64,000 nt of DNA from an uncultured Dehalococcoidia bacterium (GTDB lineage: Bacteria > Chloroflexota > Dehalococcoidia > Lucifugimonadales > JAAXIE01): the NCBI GenBank assembly GCA_951813255.1, contig OX638353.1, positions 3,210,782-3,274,781 of the forward strand. The letters are read 5' to 3'. The translations under genes were made by a program, and so were the position numbers. Positions 44,774 through 53,884 of the stretch are shown piece by piece; within the stretch, counting starts at the first letter, position 1; every line of letters begins with the position of its first letter. The notes under the pieces are model-generated. The model saw nothing but the letters and a program-made list of their open reading frames with translations, was not told the origin of the DNA and ran no database searches.

Positions 44774-45982
44774 ATGGAAGGTCTTCAGGAGCGCCTGAAG
44801 GGCGTCGTATGGGACTTGGCGCATGGGACAGGCGTGACAGGAGAGCGGTCCCGCGCGTTGGCCGATGCCACGGCGGACGACCTGCCAGGCCTGTGCCAAG
44901 TGGCCTCAGACATGAGGGACAGAGGCAGGGGTCGCACGGTCACCTTCTCTCCAAAGGTCTTCATTCCGCTGACGCGCATGTGTCGTGACTTCTGTGGCTA
45001 CTGCACCTTCCGCCAGAGCCCTGACGAGGCTGACCGGCTGTACATGACACCCGACGAGGTGCTGGCGGTTGCCCGCGCGGGGCAGAGACTGGGCTGCACG
45101 GAAGCCCTCTTCACCTTGGGGGAGCGCCCGGAGCAGCGGTATCCGGAGGCCAAGGCGTGGCTGGGGCAGCATGGGTTCGGCTCCACCCTGGAGTACCTGG
45201 CGCACTGCTGCCAACTGGTGCTGGAAGAGACGACGCTGCTACCCCACCCGAATCCGGGGACGATGAGCCGTCATGAGATGGCCCGTCTCAAGGATGTCAG
45301 TGCCTCCATGGGCATTATGCTGGAGAGCACAAGCGAGAGCCTGTGCGCTCCCGGTGGCGCCCATGAGTTTGCGCCGAGCAAACGGCCACGGGCGCGGTTG
45401 AAGACGCTGGAGACGGCGGGTGAGTTGGGCGTGCCCTTCACCACCGGCGTTCTGGTGGGCATAGGCGACCGCCGTGAGGAACGCATCGATGCGCTGCTGG
45501 CCATTGCTGACTTGCACCAAAGGTACGGGCACATACAGGAAGTCATCATCCAGAATTTCCGCGCCAAGCCGGATACGGCCATGGCGGAGCACGAGGACGC
45601 CGAGACTGAGGAGATGCTGTGGAGCGTGGCTATGGCCCGGTTGATCCTGGGGCCGGACGTGAACCTGCAGGTCCCTCCCAACCTGAGCCAGCGCGACTAT
45701 CCGATCTATCTACAGGCAGGCATCAACGACTGGGGCGGGGTGTCGCCTCTCACCATTGATTACGTGAACCCCGAGGCCCCGTGGCCTCAGATAGGCGACC
45801 TGCAAAGGCGCACCGAGGAGATGGGCTTCGTCCTGAAGCCACGTTTCCCCATCTACCCAGAGTTTTTCCTGGACAAATCCGACGCAGTGTCCTCCCCCGT
45901 GGCGCAGAGGTTGCGCGGTCTGGCCGATGAGGACGGCTACGTTAAGGGGGGTACGCAACGCTATGCAAGCGCCCATGAATAA
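44774..45982 (+). CDS. cofG: 7,8-didemethyl-8-hydroxy-5-deazariboflavin synthase subunit 1
   Basis: Radical SAM enzyme that, with CofH, builds the Fo chromophore of coenzyme F420. The cluster motif CRDFCGYC lies at C70, C74 and C77, followed by FRQSPDEADRLYMTPDEVL. The frame is open to GTG 44639, but the family begins well inside it; ATG 44774 has GGAG 5 nt upstream and gives 402 aa. It is the first gene of a tightly packed F420 operon; cofH starts before it ends. No other radical SAM role fits this neighbourhood. Confidence 0.94.
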   Translation: MEGLQERLKGVVWDLAHGTGVTGERSRALADATADDLPGLCQVASDMRDRGRGRTVTFSPKVFIPLTRMCRDFCGYCTFRQSPDEADRLYMTPDEVLAVARAGQRLGCTEALFTLGERPEQRYPEAKAWLGQHGFGSTLEYLAHCCQLVLEETTLLPHPNPGTMSRHEMARLKDVSASMGIMLESTSESLCAPGGAHEFAPSKRPRARLKTLETAGELGVPFTTGVLVGIGDRREERIDALLAIADLHQRYGHIQEVIIQNFRAKPDTAMAEHEDAETEEMLWSVAMARLILGPDVNLQVPPNLSQRDYPIYLQAGINDWGGVSPLTIDYVNPEAPWPQIGDLQRRTEEMGFVLKPRFPIYPEFFLDKSDAVSSPVAQRLRGLADEDGYVKGGTQRYASAHE

Positions 45983-47339
45983 CCATCGCAACGGACAGTC
46001 TGCGGCTGGCTCTCTGGAGCAACTGGTGTCGTCCCTGCAGCCCAATATCGCTGGGATCCTTGACCGCGCCCTGCTGGGACAGGACATAACTGCCGAGGAG
46101 GCAGAGGCGCTTTTCGGAGTCTCCGGCTTGGAACTCAGTGCCTTGGTTATGGTGGCCGACGAACTGAGGCATCGCACGGTTGGGGATGTGGTCACCTACG
46201 TGGTGAACCGGAACATCAACTTCACCAACGTCTGCATAAAGCGCTGCGGTTTCTGTGCATTCAGCCGTGATCACCGTGAGGAAGAGGGCTACTTCATCCC
46301 CACGGGTGAGATTGTGCGTCGCGCCCGTGAAGCATGGGACCTGGGGGCCACCGAGGTCTGCATACAGGCGGGACTGCCTCCGCAGATGGAGGGCAACCTG
46401 TACGTCAAGCTGTGCGAGGCGGTGAAGTCCGAGTTGCCCGACATCCATGTGCACGGGTTCTCCCCCGAGGAAGTCCTGTACGGCTCGGTGCGCTCACGCA
46501 GCACGATACGAGAGTACCTGCAGGCTTTGCAGCAGGCGGGGGTGGGTAGCCTCCCCGGCACCTCTGCGGAGATTCTGGACCAAGAGATGCGGGACCGCAT
46601 CTCTCCGGGACGCATCTCGGTAGACCAGTGGACTGAGGTGATCACCACGGCCCACGATCTGGGCATACCGACCACCTCCACCATCATGTACGGTCATGCT
46701 GAGACCGACGGCCACAAGGCGAGACATATCGCCTTGATACGGGACATACAGAAGGCCACGGGTGGATTTACCGAGTTCGTTCCCTTGGGATTCATACACA
46801 CCGAGGCCCCGATGTATGGCCACAAGCTGGTGGATGGGGTGCGCGAAGGCCCCACAGGCACTGAGACGGTGAAGGTGCATGCCATTTCCCGCCTCATGCT
46901 GAACAACTGGATTCCCAACCTGCAGGTGTCCTGGGTGAAGGAAGGGCTGAAGTTCGGGCAGTACATGCTGGCTACCGGTGTGAACGACATGGGGGGCACT
47001 CTTATCAATGAGAGTATCTCCACGGCTGCAGGGGCCCAGCACGGCCAGCTAGTGCGTCCCCGCGAGCTTCATCACGCCATTCGAGACGCTGGCCGGATTC
47101 CGGCGGAGCGACATACGACCTATGACCGGATGCATGTTTTCGAGGGTGAAGAGGACCCGCAGCACCCGCTGGACTCGCTGGAAGGCAACCTGGAAGAGAT
47201 ATTCGGCTCCTACCAGCGCATGGTGAAAATGGAGGGCTTCCGCTTCCAGCACCCGCGGAGCGCGGCTTCTGCAGGCTCCGAATTGGCAGGCTCGAATGAG
47301 GCAAGCCCCAGCCCCTCAAGCCCCACTTCCTCGGGTTAA
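45963..47339 (+). CDS. cofH: 5-amino-6-(D-ribitylamino)uracil-L-tyrosine 4-hydroxyphenyl transferase
   Basis: Radical SAM partner of CofG: it joins tyrosine-derived 4-hydroxybenzyl to the ribityl-aminouracil. The cluster motif CIKRCGFC is at C91, C95 and C98, and the N-terminal helical region and C-terminal GGTLINESIS block are typical. About 458 aa. ATG 45963 overlaps cofG by 20 bp; ATG 45975 (8-bp overlap) is an alternative. The last 30 residues are Ser/Pro-rich and poorly conserved. It is separate from cofG rather than fused as in actinobacterial FbiC. Confidence 0.94.
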   Translation: MQAPMNNHRNGQSAAGSLEQLVSSLQPNIAGILDRALLGQDITAEEAEALFGVSGLELSALVMVADELRHRTVGDVVTYVVNRNINFTNVCIKRCGFCAFSRDHREEEGYFIPTGEIVRRAREAWDLGATEVCIQAGLPPQMEGNLYVKLCEAVKSELPDIHVHGFSPEEVLYGSVRSRSTIREYLQALQQAGVGSLPGTSAEILDQEMRDRISPGRISVDQWTEVITTAHDLGIPTTSTIMYGHAETDGHKARHIALIRDIQKATGGFTEFVPLGFIHTEAPMYGHKLVDGVREGPTGTETVKVHAISRLMLNNWIPNLQVSWVKEGLKFGQYMLATGVNDMGGTLINESISTAAGAQHGQLVRPRELHHAIRDAGRIPAERHTTYDRMHVFEGEEDPQHPLDSLEGNLEEIFGSYQRMVKMEGFRFQHPRSAASAGSELAGSNEASPSPSSPTSSG

Positions 47340-47354
47340 ACCGCAGGCGCGTAC

Positions 47355-48299
47355 ATGAAGAGCCGGCCAGTCCTTGCCCTAGCCGGAGGCGTAGGCGGCG
47401 CCAAGCTGGCCTTGGGACTCTCCCGCATCCTGTCGCCGCAGCAACTCACGATTGTGGTCAACACGGGCGACGACGAGACATTCCACGGATTGCACGTCTC
47501 TCCCGACTTGGACACGGTGATGTACACCCTGTCCGGGCTGGCCAACCCGGAGACCGGCTGGGGTCTGGCAGGCGATGCCTTTGCCGCCAACTCCATGCTG
47601 AAACGCTACGGCGTTCCTGCTTGGTTCAATCTGGGAGACAAGGACATCGGCACCCACCTGAGACGCACAGAACTGCTGAATGCAGGCTGGACCCTGTCCC
47701 AAGTCACCGCGGAGCTATGCTTCCGCCTCGGTGTGAGGCACCCGGTGGTCCCCATGTCCGACGGTCGGGTGGCCACCATGGTGAACACCGACCAGGGCAG
47801 TCTGCCCTTCCAGGACTACTTCGTTCGGCTGCGGTGTGAACCTGTGGCCCACGATATCGAGTTCCGGGGTACGCCGCCGCCGTCCCCAGCCTTTGTAGAA
47901 GCGTTGGAGGGGGCTGGGGCCATCATTTACTGCCCCTCGAACCCCTTCCTGAGCATTGCTCCCATCTTGAGTTTGCCCGGTGTGCGGGAACGCATTGCGT
48001 CCTTCCGGGGCCCACGCATTGCCGTCAGCCCCATTGTGGGAGGGCAAGCCCTGCGCGGGCCTGCGGCGAAGCTGATGGGAGAGTTGGGGTTCGATGTGTC
48101 CTGTGCCGGAGTGGCATCGTGGTATCGCGGGATTTGCGATACGCTGGTGATGGACCGGGCTGACGAAGGTAAGAAGGATGCTGTGGCAGCCTTTGGGCTG
48201 AGGCCTGAGGTCGCTGGCACGGTGATGGTTACGGACGACGACAAGACCGCGCTGGCGCGTTGCGTGCTGGAGCTCGCCGATGAGGGTGCAGGCACTTGA
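47355..48299 (+). CDS. cofD: 2-phospho-L-lactate (PEP) transferase CofD
   Basis: Transfers the phospholactyl or phosphoenolpyruvyl moiety from its GDP-activated form to Fo, giving F420-0 or dehydro-F420-0. Family blocks: ALAGGVGGAKLALGL, VNTGDDETFHGLHVSPDLDTVMYTL, WFNLGDKDIGTHLRR and SPIVGGQALRGPAAKLM. Length 314 aa, normal. It lies 15 bp after cofH and overlaps cofC by 20 bp. The Shine-Dalgarno is weak, so coupling to cofH translation is likely. Confidence 0.95.
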   Translation: MKSRPVLALAGGVGGAKLALGLSRILSPQQLTIVVNTGDDETFHGLHVSPDLDTVMYTLSGLANPETGWGLAGDAFAANSMLKRYGVPAWFNLGDKDIGTHLRRTELLNAGWTLSQVTAELCFRLGVRHPVVPMSDGRVATMVNTDQGSLPFQDYFVRLRCEPVAHDIEFRGTPPPSPAFVEALEGAGAIIYCPSNPFLSIAPILSLPGVRERIASFRGPRIAVSPIVGGQALRGPAAKLMGELGFDVSCAGVASWYRGICDTLVMDRADEGKKDAVAAFGLRPEVAGTVMVTDDDKTALARCVLELADEGAGT

Positions 48300-48951
48300 G
48301 GATGAGGCCCCAGCCGTGACGACCGCCCCGGTAGCGGCCATTATCCCGATGAAGCCTCTGGAAGCGGCCAAGTCCCGCTTGGCCCCAAAACTCTCCCAAG
48401 GACAGAGGCAGGCGCTGGCGCTGAACGTGATGGAGCATGTGGTCCGCAACGCCTTGAGAGCATCCCTTGGAGCCGTGTGGGTAGTTGGTGGCGGGCCGGT
48501 GGTGCGCTCTCTTGTCCAGCAGCATGGAGCGCAGTGGCACGAGGACGAGACCTCGGACCTCAATTCCTGCTTGGCTGTGTCCTTTGAGATGGCCTCCCAG
48601 CAGGGCTTGGCGCCGCTGTACCTGCCGGGGGACCTGGCGCTTGTGGACTGGCCGGAGATACAGTCGTTGACCCGTTCGCTGCGTCCCGGCACTGGGTTGG
48701 TGATATCCGCCGACGAGAGGAATGAGGGCACCAACGCCCTGCATATTCCGCCTGGCTCTCCCTTTCGACCCCTGCTGGGACCGGGCAGCTTCCGCAGGCA
48801 CGTGGACTCGGCTGCAGCGTTGGGCTTGGAGACTGCCATCTACAATAGCCCGGGACTGGCCTTCGACCTTGATACGCCTGCAGACTTGGAGGAGCTGGAG
48901 AAGCGCTCCCCTGGCGCCTTGGAAACTCTGGTGCAAGAGAGGGTGACATGA
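48280..48951 (+). CDS. cofC: 2-phospho-L-lactate guanylyltransferase CofC
   Basis: Makes the GDP-activated donor used by CofD. Nucleotidyltransferase (GT-A-like) fold: AAIIPMKPLEAAKSRLAPKLSQGQR, LYLPGDLALVDW and NSPGLAFDLDTPADLEEL are the family blocks. Length 223 aa. It overlaps cofD at its start and the oxidoreductase gene at its end (ATGA). Whether it prefers phospholactate, PEP or 3-phosphoglycerate cannot be told from sequence. Confidence 0.93.
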   Translation: MRVQALEDEAPAVTTAPVAAIIPMKPLEAAKSRLAPKLSQGQRQALALNVMEHVVRNALRASLGAVWVVGGGPVVRSLVQQHGAQWHEDETSDLNSCLAVSFEMASQQGLAPLYLPGDLALVDWPEIQSLTRSLRPGTGLVISADERNEGTNALHIPPGSPFRPLLGPGSFRRHVDSAAALGLETAIYNSPGLAFDLDTPADLEELEKRSPGALETLVQERVT

Positions 48952-49910
48952 GCGACAACAAGCTGAAGCTCGGTGTGCTGCTGCCCACCCGTGGCCTGCT
49001 GATGACGGGCGACCGGCCCCAGAATGCCGACTCCATCATTGCTCTGGCGGAGAGGGTGGAGGAGGCGGGACTGGACTCGGTGTGGATGGGCGACAGCCTG
49101 ACGGCGAAACCCCGTCTTGAACCCATCACGGCGTTGACTGCGGTGGCCGCCCGTACGAAACGGGTGCGGCTGGGCACTGCGGTGTTGCTGGCGGCCCTGC
49201 GTCATCCTGTGCTTCTCTCGCATGCCGTGGGCACCCTGGACCTGGTTGCTGGCGGACGCACTGTGCTGGCCATTGGGGTAGGAGGCGCGTTCAATCCCGA
49301 GCAGCGGGCGGAGTGGGCAGCGGCTGGCGTTCCAACTGCAGGCAGGGCCAGCAGGCTGGAGGAGTTGGTGCGCATCACCAAGGGCCTCACTGCCGGGGAA
49401 GAGGTGAATCACGACGGGCGTCACTTCCAACTGGAGTCGGTACGCATGGAGCCCAGTGCCAATCAAGCCGGAGGCGTGCCCATGCTTCTTGGTTGTCACT
49501 GGCGGGCAGGACGCGAGAGGCAGTTCCAACGGGCTGCTGAGATGGCCGACGGGTTCATCTCCATCTCCGATACGCCGGAGGAGTTCGCTCTGGTCGCCGA
49601 CAAGGTGCGCCACTATGCAGGGGAGTATGGACGGGACTTCGATAGCATGGAGTCTGCTTTCTACATGACCGTGAACATGAGGCGGGACCGGGAAGAGGCT
49701 GCCGACGAGGCCAACCGCTACCTGCTGGAATACTATGGGGCCAACATATGGGGCGACCGCTGGGGCCCTTGGGGACCGCCGGAGTTGACGGCGCAGCGTA
49801 TGCGGGAGTACGCAGCGGCTGGGGCTGGCACCATAATCGTCCGATTCGCCTCTTATGATCAGGAGAGTCACCTGGACACCTTCCTCAATGAAGTAGTCCC
49901 TGCGCTATGA
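48948..49910 (+). CDS. F420-type LLM-class oxidoreductase
   Basis: Luciferase-like TIM-barrel oxidoreductase of 320 aa. LKLGVLLPTRG, AERVEEAGLDSVWMGDSL, RVRLGTAVLLAALRHPVLLSHAVGTLDLVAGGR and a Gly-rich IGVGG loop are typical of F420-dependent rather than FMN-dependent members. It is coupled to cofC by an ATGA overlap, so this enzyme is made together with its own cofactor pathway. The substrate is unknown; the family reduces or oxidises many organic compounds. Confidence 0.9.
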   Translation: MSDNKLKLGVLLPTRGLLMTGDRPQNADSIIALAERVEEAGLDSVWMGDSLTAKPRLEPITALTAVAARTKRVRLGTAVLLAALRHPVLLSHAVGTLDLVAGGRTVLAIGVGGAFNPEQRAEWAAAGVPTAGRASRLEELVRITKGLTAGEEVNHDGRHFQLESVRMEPSANQAGGVPMLLGCHWRAGRERQFQRAAEMADGFISISDTPEEFALVADKVRHYAGEYGRDFDSMESAFYMTVNMRRDREEAADEANRYLLEYYGANIWGDRWGPWGPPELTAQRMREYAAAGAGTIIVRFASYDQESHLDTFLNEVVPAL

Positions 49911-49968
49911 GGGGCTGCGCTGGTTGAAGGTGTGGTCGCAGCAAATGGTGCAAGGATATGATCCGAAG

Positions 49969-50442
49969 ATGAACGGGCGACCGACGGAAGAAGATAGGGG
50001 TCGCCCCACCCTTACGATGACCATGGGCCTTCCGGCCTCCGGCAAGACGACGTGGGCCCGCCGTGTGGTTGCTGAGTCGAGGGGGCGGTGCAAGCGTGTG
50101 TGCAAGGACGACCTGCGGGACATGCTGGACGCAGGGGTGTGGAGTGGGGAGAACGAGGAGTACATACTCACCGTGCGCGACAGCTTGGTGCGCTCGTTCC
50201 TAGCGGATGGGCTGGACGTCATAGTGGACGACACCAACCTGCATCCCAAGCACGAACGCCGGCTGCGGCAAATAGCCAAGGCGCAGAGTGCCTCCTTCCG
50301 GGTGATGGACTTCAGACACGTACCGGTGGAGGAGTGCATCCGGCGGGACTCGCAACGCGACCGCACAGTGGGCCCCGAGGTGATACGCAGTATGCGCGAC
50401 CGGTTCCTGGTTGGTGCCGGCAGGGGGGTATCTCCCCGCTAG
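49969..50442 (+). CDS. P-loop kinase, polynucleotide-kinase-like
   Basis: Small P-loop protein (157 aa from this start). Walker A is GLPASGKTT, followed by CKDDLRDMLDAG and VDDTNLHPKHERRL, the pattern of T4 polynucleotide kinase/zeta-toxin-like AAA_33 kinases that phosphorylate RNA/DNA ends or small alcohols. The frame is open from TTG 49924; ATG 49945 and 49969 are the alternatives. It follows the F420 operon on the same strand. A 7-bp hairpin lies just past its stop. Confidence 0.78.
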   Translation: MNGRPTEEDRGRPTLTMTMGLPASGKTTWARRVVAESRGRCKRVCKDDLRDMLDAGVWSGENEEYILTVRDSLVRSFLADGLDVIVDDTNLHPKHERRLRQIAKAQSASFRVMDFRHVPVEECIRRDSQRDRTVGPEVIRSMRDRFLVGAGRGVSPR

Positions 50443-50445
50443 CTG

Positions 50446-50470
50446 TCCCGCCGCCATTGGGAAGGCGGGA
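50446..50470 (+). terminator. Weak hairpin after the kinase gene
   Basis: TCCCGCC (50446-50452) pairs with GGCGGGA (50464-50470) across an 11-nt loop. There is no T run. It may close the F420 operon before fabI. Confidence 0.35.
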
Positions 50471-50558
50471 ATAATCGCGGTGGTATACTGGCGCGGGGCC
50501 CAGGTCAGCACCTTTTTCGTGGCACGCGTACAGGGCTCAATATGATGGAGACGTCTGC

Positions 50559-51332
50559 ATGTACCCACTAGACCTGTCGGGAAAGAACGCGGTGGTGTTC
50601 GGCGTGGCAAACCAGCGCAGCATCGCTTGGTCCATCGCCAGCACGCTGGCGCAGGCGGGCGCGCGCCTTGCCCTCACCTACCAAGGGGAGCGTCTCAAGG
50701 ACAGCGTCTCCAAGCTGGCAGACCAGCTCTCGGATAGTGTGGTGTTGCCCTGCGATGTGTCCGACGACCAGGAGATACAAAGTGTCTTCGAGGCGTTGGG
50801 CCAGTCGATGGGCCAAGTGGATGTGGTGGTGCACAGCGTGGCCTTTGCCAGCCGGGAAGAGTTGCAAGGAGACTTCTCCATGACCTCCCGTGATGGCTTC
50901 CGCACCGCCTTGGATATCAGCGCATACTCCCTCATACCCATCGCAAGGTATGCACTGCCCTTGATGACCCAAGGCGGGGCCATTCTCACCATGACGTTCC
51001 ACGCTTCAGAGAAGGTGTACCCCGGCTATAACGTGATGGGCACGGCCAAGGCCGCGTTGGAGAACGAAGTGAAGCAGCTTGCGGCTGAGTTGGGCCAGCA
51101 CAACGTGCGCGTCAACGCTCTCTCAGCGGGGCCCCTTGATACGCTGGCGGCTAGGGGCATTGGCGGGTTCCTCGATATGAAACGTGTGCACGCCGAGCGA
51201 TCACCCCTCAGGCGCAACATTACCCATGATGAAGTGGCGCAGGCCGCCCTTTTCCTCTGCAGTGACCTCTCCAGCGGTGTCACCGGCTCGGTGCTGCCGG
51301 TGGATGCGGGCTACCATATTATGGGCGTGTAG
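50559..51332 (+). CDS. fabI: Enoyl-[acyl-carrier-protein] reductase
   Basis: NADH-dependent last step of each fatty acid elongation cycle. SDR-like fold with the divergent FabI cofactor motif VFGVANQRSIAWSIA, HSVAFA, and the catalytic pair Y157 and K164 (YNVMGTAK). Ends VTGSVLPVDAGYHIMG, as usual. Length 257 aa. GGAG 8 nt before the ATG. It is monocistronic between the kinase gene and the terminator of the downstream convergent operon. Confidence 0.95.
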   Translation: MYPLDLSGKNAVVFGVANQRSIAWSIASTLAQAGARLALTYQGERLKDSVSKLADQLSDSVVLPCDVSDDQEIQSVFEALGQSMGQVDVVVHSVAFASREELQGDFSMTSRDGFRTALDISAYSLIPIARYALPLMTQGGAILTMTFHASEKVYPGYNVMGTAKAALENEVKQLAAELGQHNVRVNALSAGPLDTLAARGIGGFLDMKRVHAERSPLRRNITHDEVAQAALFLCSDLSSGVTGSVLPVDAGYHIMGV

Positions 51333-51560
51333 GCCACCCTCCGGTGCCTACCGTCCCTCTCTGGGCGGACGTCCCAGTTCTTACACCCAGCGGTGATGGA
51401 GACTCGTCGCACGTATTCACAAGTGAGTCTGTTTGCCATGGGCGAACCGTGACCAAGGCGTGATCCGGAGACCGCGGTCGCCAGTTCGGAATACAGTGTG
51501 GCTGCACGAAGGGCGGTGGGATGCTCTGCCGACATACAGGCAGAACTGGTGACCTCAGAA

Positions 51561-51610
51561 AAGAAAATGCCCTCCATCGTCGCCGCTAATGCGCCGGATG
51601 ATGGAGGGCA
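51561..51610 (-). terminator. Rho-independent terminator of the envelope operon
   Basis: A perfect 11-bp stem (TGCCCTCCATC, 51568-51578, with 51600-51610) is followed in the minus-strand direction by TTTTCTT. It lies 19 bp after the stop at 51629. Confidence 0.85.
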
Positions 51611-51628
51611 CTCTCTTTCAGGGTACTG

Positions 51629-53884
51629 TTAGCGGGAGTTGGCCATCAGCTCCACTACCACGTTATCGTCGTAGCGGTAGATCAGGTTGTCCACCCGGTC
51701 ACCTACCTGCAAGCTGTGGAAGCTGGCGGTGCTGTCGCCGCCCACGGCGACTATCCTAGGCTTGTTGGGCACCAGGAGCGTCAGATTGTCGCCGCCTCCG
51801 TCGGGCGCGAGGGTGATGATGAAGTCATCGAAATCAAGGTCCGCAATCGTCCCTGCTACCCGGTGTGCCTTGGCAGGTTGGATGGCTACCCGCCATGCGT
51901 CGGACGTGAGGGGGTTGTAGAAGGAGCCGAACTCCAGTCGCTCTCCAGGTTGGAGCGATTCCAGGATATCGGCCGAGCCGTCGCGCATCAATGCGGAATC
52001 CCCCACCTGTATGGTGACGATCTGGCCGTTCTCGGGGAGTACCGTCACCCGCCCCGCGTTGGCGTCCACGCCCAGTACCGGCCCTTGGATGCTGGCGATG
52101 GGACTGATGAGGTCCAACTGACGCACCGCTAGGAACGTCACGTCGGAGGCGAGGTAGCGGGAAGTGGGCCTAACGACGTCGCCTATGTTGATGTCGCTGG
52201 GATTGATGGGCAGGCTGTCCCGTGTGAGTTGGCTGTTGGCTACCCAGGTAAGGGTCAGCACTGTATCGCCTGGCACGGCTATATCGATCTCGCGAGACTC
52301 CTTGAGATCGAGGTCGCGTATGACACCCGAGATGGGGGTCTCACCCGACATCGGGAGGTCCCGCTGGATGTACAGCAACTCGAAGGAGTAGGTGTCATAC
52401 CGGACGGCTACTCTTGAATTGTAGAAAGACCCCAGCCCCTGGTAGTAGCCCGCTCCCGGCTGCACAGTCAGTGGCACCCTGCTGCCGTCATCAAGCCTCA
52501 GCGTGATGTATTGTGGGCTGGCGGTTTGGCGCAGTTCCACTACAGTTCCCTTGGCCTCTCCCTCGTTGGCTGTTACTGCCAATTGCGTGAGGATGTGGGA
52601 CGGAAGGCCGGTGTCGCGTACGAGTTCGACGCGATGGGTCCGCAGGGAGCTGGGGTTCGGGTCGTAGGTCACCTTCACCCTGCGCCCGAACAACTCCTGG
52701 TTCAGGTTGATGTCCATATCGCCGTCCCGGATCACTGTTTCGGGTGCGATCCGGAGATCGATGACATTGCCCCCATTATCGGTGATTCCGAGGAATCCCC
52801 CTGGCGCATCAACCAAGTCAACGACGCCAGTCACTGTTACCACCGGTCCATACAGGTCGAAGGTTCGGAGAATCGTCTGCAGGTCTCCTATGGCAGCCTG
52901 CACATTCTGGCGTACGAAAGGAGCGCGCTCCACTGCCTGTTCCAAGGCTGCGTTGACCCGACCCACGGCATCCGCCAAGCGCAGCCTGAGGTTGGTGATG
53001 TTCTGGGCATCGCCAACCTGCTCCGCCAAGGTCAGGGTTTCGACCAGCCTCTGCATGGAGTCGCGCACCCGGTCGATGTCCACGGCCATGTAGGTACCCA
53101 GCTTCGGGTCGTGTCGTGCGGCGACCGTAACGGCCTCCCCTGGGCTGATTCCCGATGCCCCGCCTAGGGTGAGGCCTAGGGTGATCCGGTTGCCGTCGGC
53201 GTCGAGCACAGTGAGTTCCGCTGGCGATAGTTGCACCACCACGCCCGTTATGTGGAAGTGGAACACGGCCGCAGCGGGCTTGGCCATGATGTGCTGGGCT
53301 TGGAGCCAATTGTTGACCACAACCTGAGGTCGGATGCTGTCGAGAATAATCTGGGTGATGCCTGGGACTCGGAGCAGTTCGTCGACGGCTTCGAAGTAGC
53401 CGTTAGCGGAGCGGAAGTTCGTGATAGCTTGCGAGCGGGCAGGCCCGAGCTGGGGCAACCCCTGCAACTCGGCGTCGGTGGCAGTATTCACGTTAGTGAC
53501 GCCTGTCCGCTGCAGAGCGATTACAGCGACGGTGCTTCCAACCTGCAGGTTTTCCGCGAGGCTTCGCTCCCGTCCCGGGATTTGCACGATAGTCAGCTCG
53601 TCCCTGACCTCCAGCTGCAGTTGTCCCCCGTCTTGGTCCTGCACCGTAATGACCGTAAGGCCGTCCCCATAGGCCTCCAGGTCATAGATGGTGCCCAAGA
53701 TGGCACGTTGGTTTATCTGTTGTGCACTGAGTGGGGATGCGACACTGGTGAGGGTGAGCATGGCCATCATTGCCAGAAGCAACAACCCGATTAATATCGG
53801 GCCACCCACTAATGGGCGACTCAATATCCCGGCTGCCGGAGCGGTCCGGCCGGACTTGGGCTGGACGTGGGTCGTGTGCTTCAT
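51629..53884 (-). CDS. Secreted/membrane protein with ComEA-like helix-hairpin-helix and repeated beta domains
   Basis: Protein of 751 aa. A signal anchor at about 31-55 (ILIGLLLLAMMAMLTLTSVASPLSAQ) directs it outside. Residues about 130-190 form a ComEA-type helix-hairpin-helix (NVNTATDAELQGLPQLGPARSQAITNF). The rest is a series of small beta domains, each around a 'dG..itv...dG..itl/vtv' core resembling DUF5666/OB-like repeats. Extracellular DNA or polymer binding is possible. Its ATG overlaps the stop of the upstream lipoprotein gene (ATGA). A strong terminator follows. Confidence 0.75.
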   Translation of the reverse strand: MKHTTHVQPKSGRTAPAAGILSRPLVGGPILIGLLLLAMMAMLTLTSVASPLSAQQINQRAILGTIYDLEAYGDGLTVITVQDQDGGQLQLEVRDELTIVQIPGRERSLAENLQVGSTVAVIALQRTGVTNVNTATDAELQGLPQLGPARSQAITNFRSANGYFEAVDELLRVPGITQIILDSIRPQVVVNNWLQAQHIMAKPAAAVFHFHITGVVVQLSPAELTVLDADGNRITLGLTLGGASGISPGEAVTVAARHDPKLGTYMAVDIDRVRDSMQRLVETLTLAEQVGDAQNITNLRLRLADAVGRVNAALEQAVERAPFVRQNVQAAIGDLQTILRTFDLYGPVVTVTGVVDLVDAPGGFLGITDNGGNVIDLRIAPETVIRDGDMDINLNQELFGRRVKVTYDPNPSSLRTHRVELVRDTGLPSHILTQLAVTANEGEAKGTVVELRQTASPQYITLRLDDGSRVPLTVQPGAGYYQGLGSFYNSRVAVRYDTYSFELLYIQRDLPMSGETPISGVIRDLDLKESREIDIAVPGDTVLTLTWVANSQLTRDSLPINPSDINIGDVVRPTSRYLASDVTFLAVRQLDLISPIASIQGPVLGVDANAGRVTVLPENGQIVTIQVGDSALMRDGSADILESLQPGERLEFGSFYNPLTSDAWRVAIQPAKAHRVAGTIADLDFDDFIITLAPDGGGDNLTLLVPNKPRIVAVGGDSTASFHSLQVGDRVDNLIYRYDDNVVVELMANSR

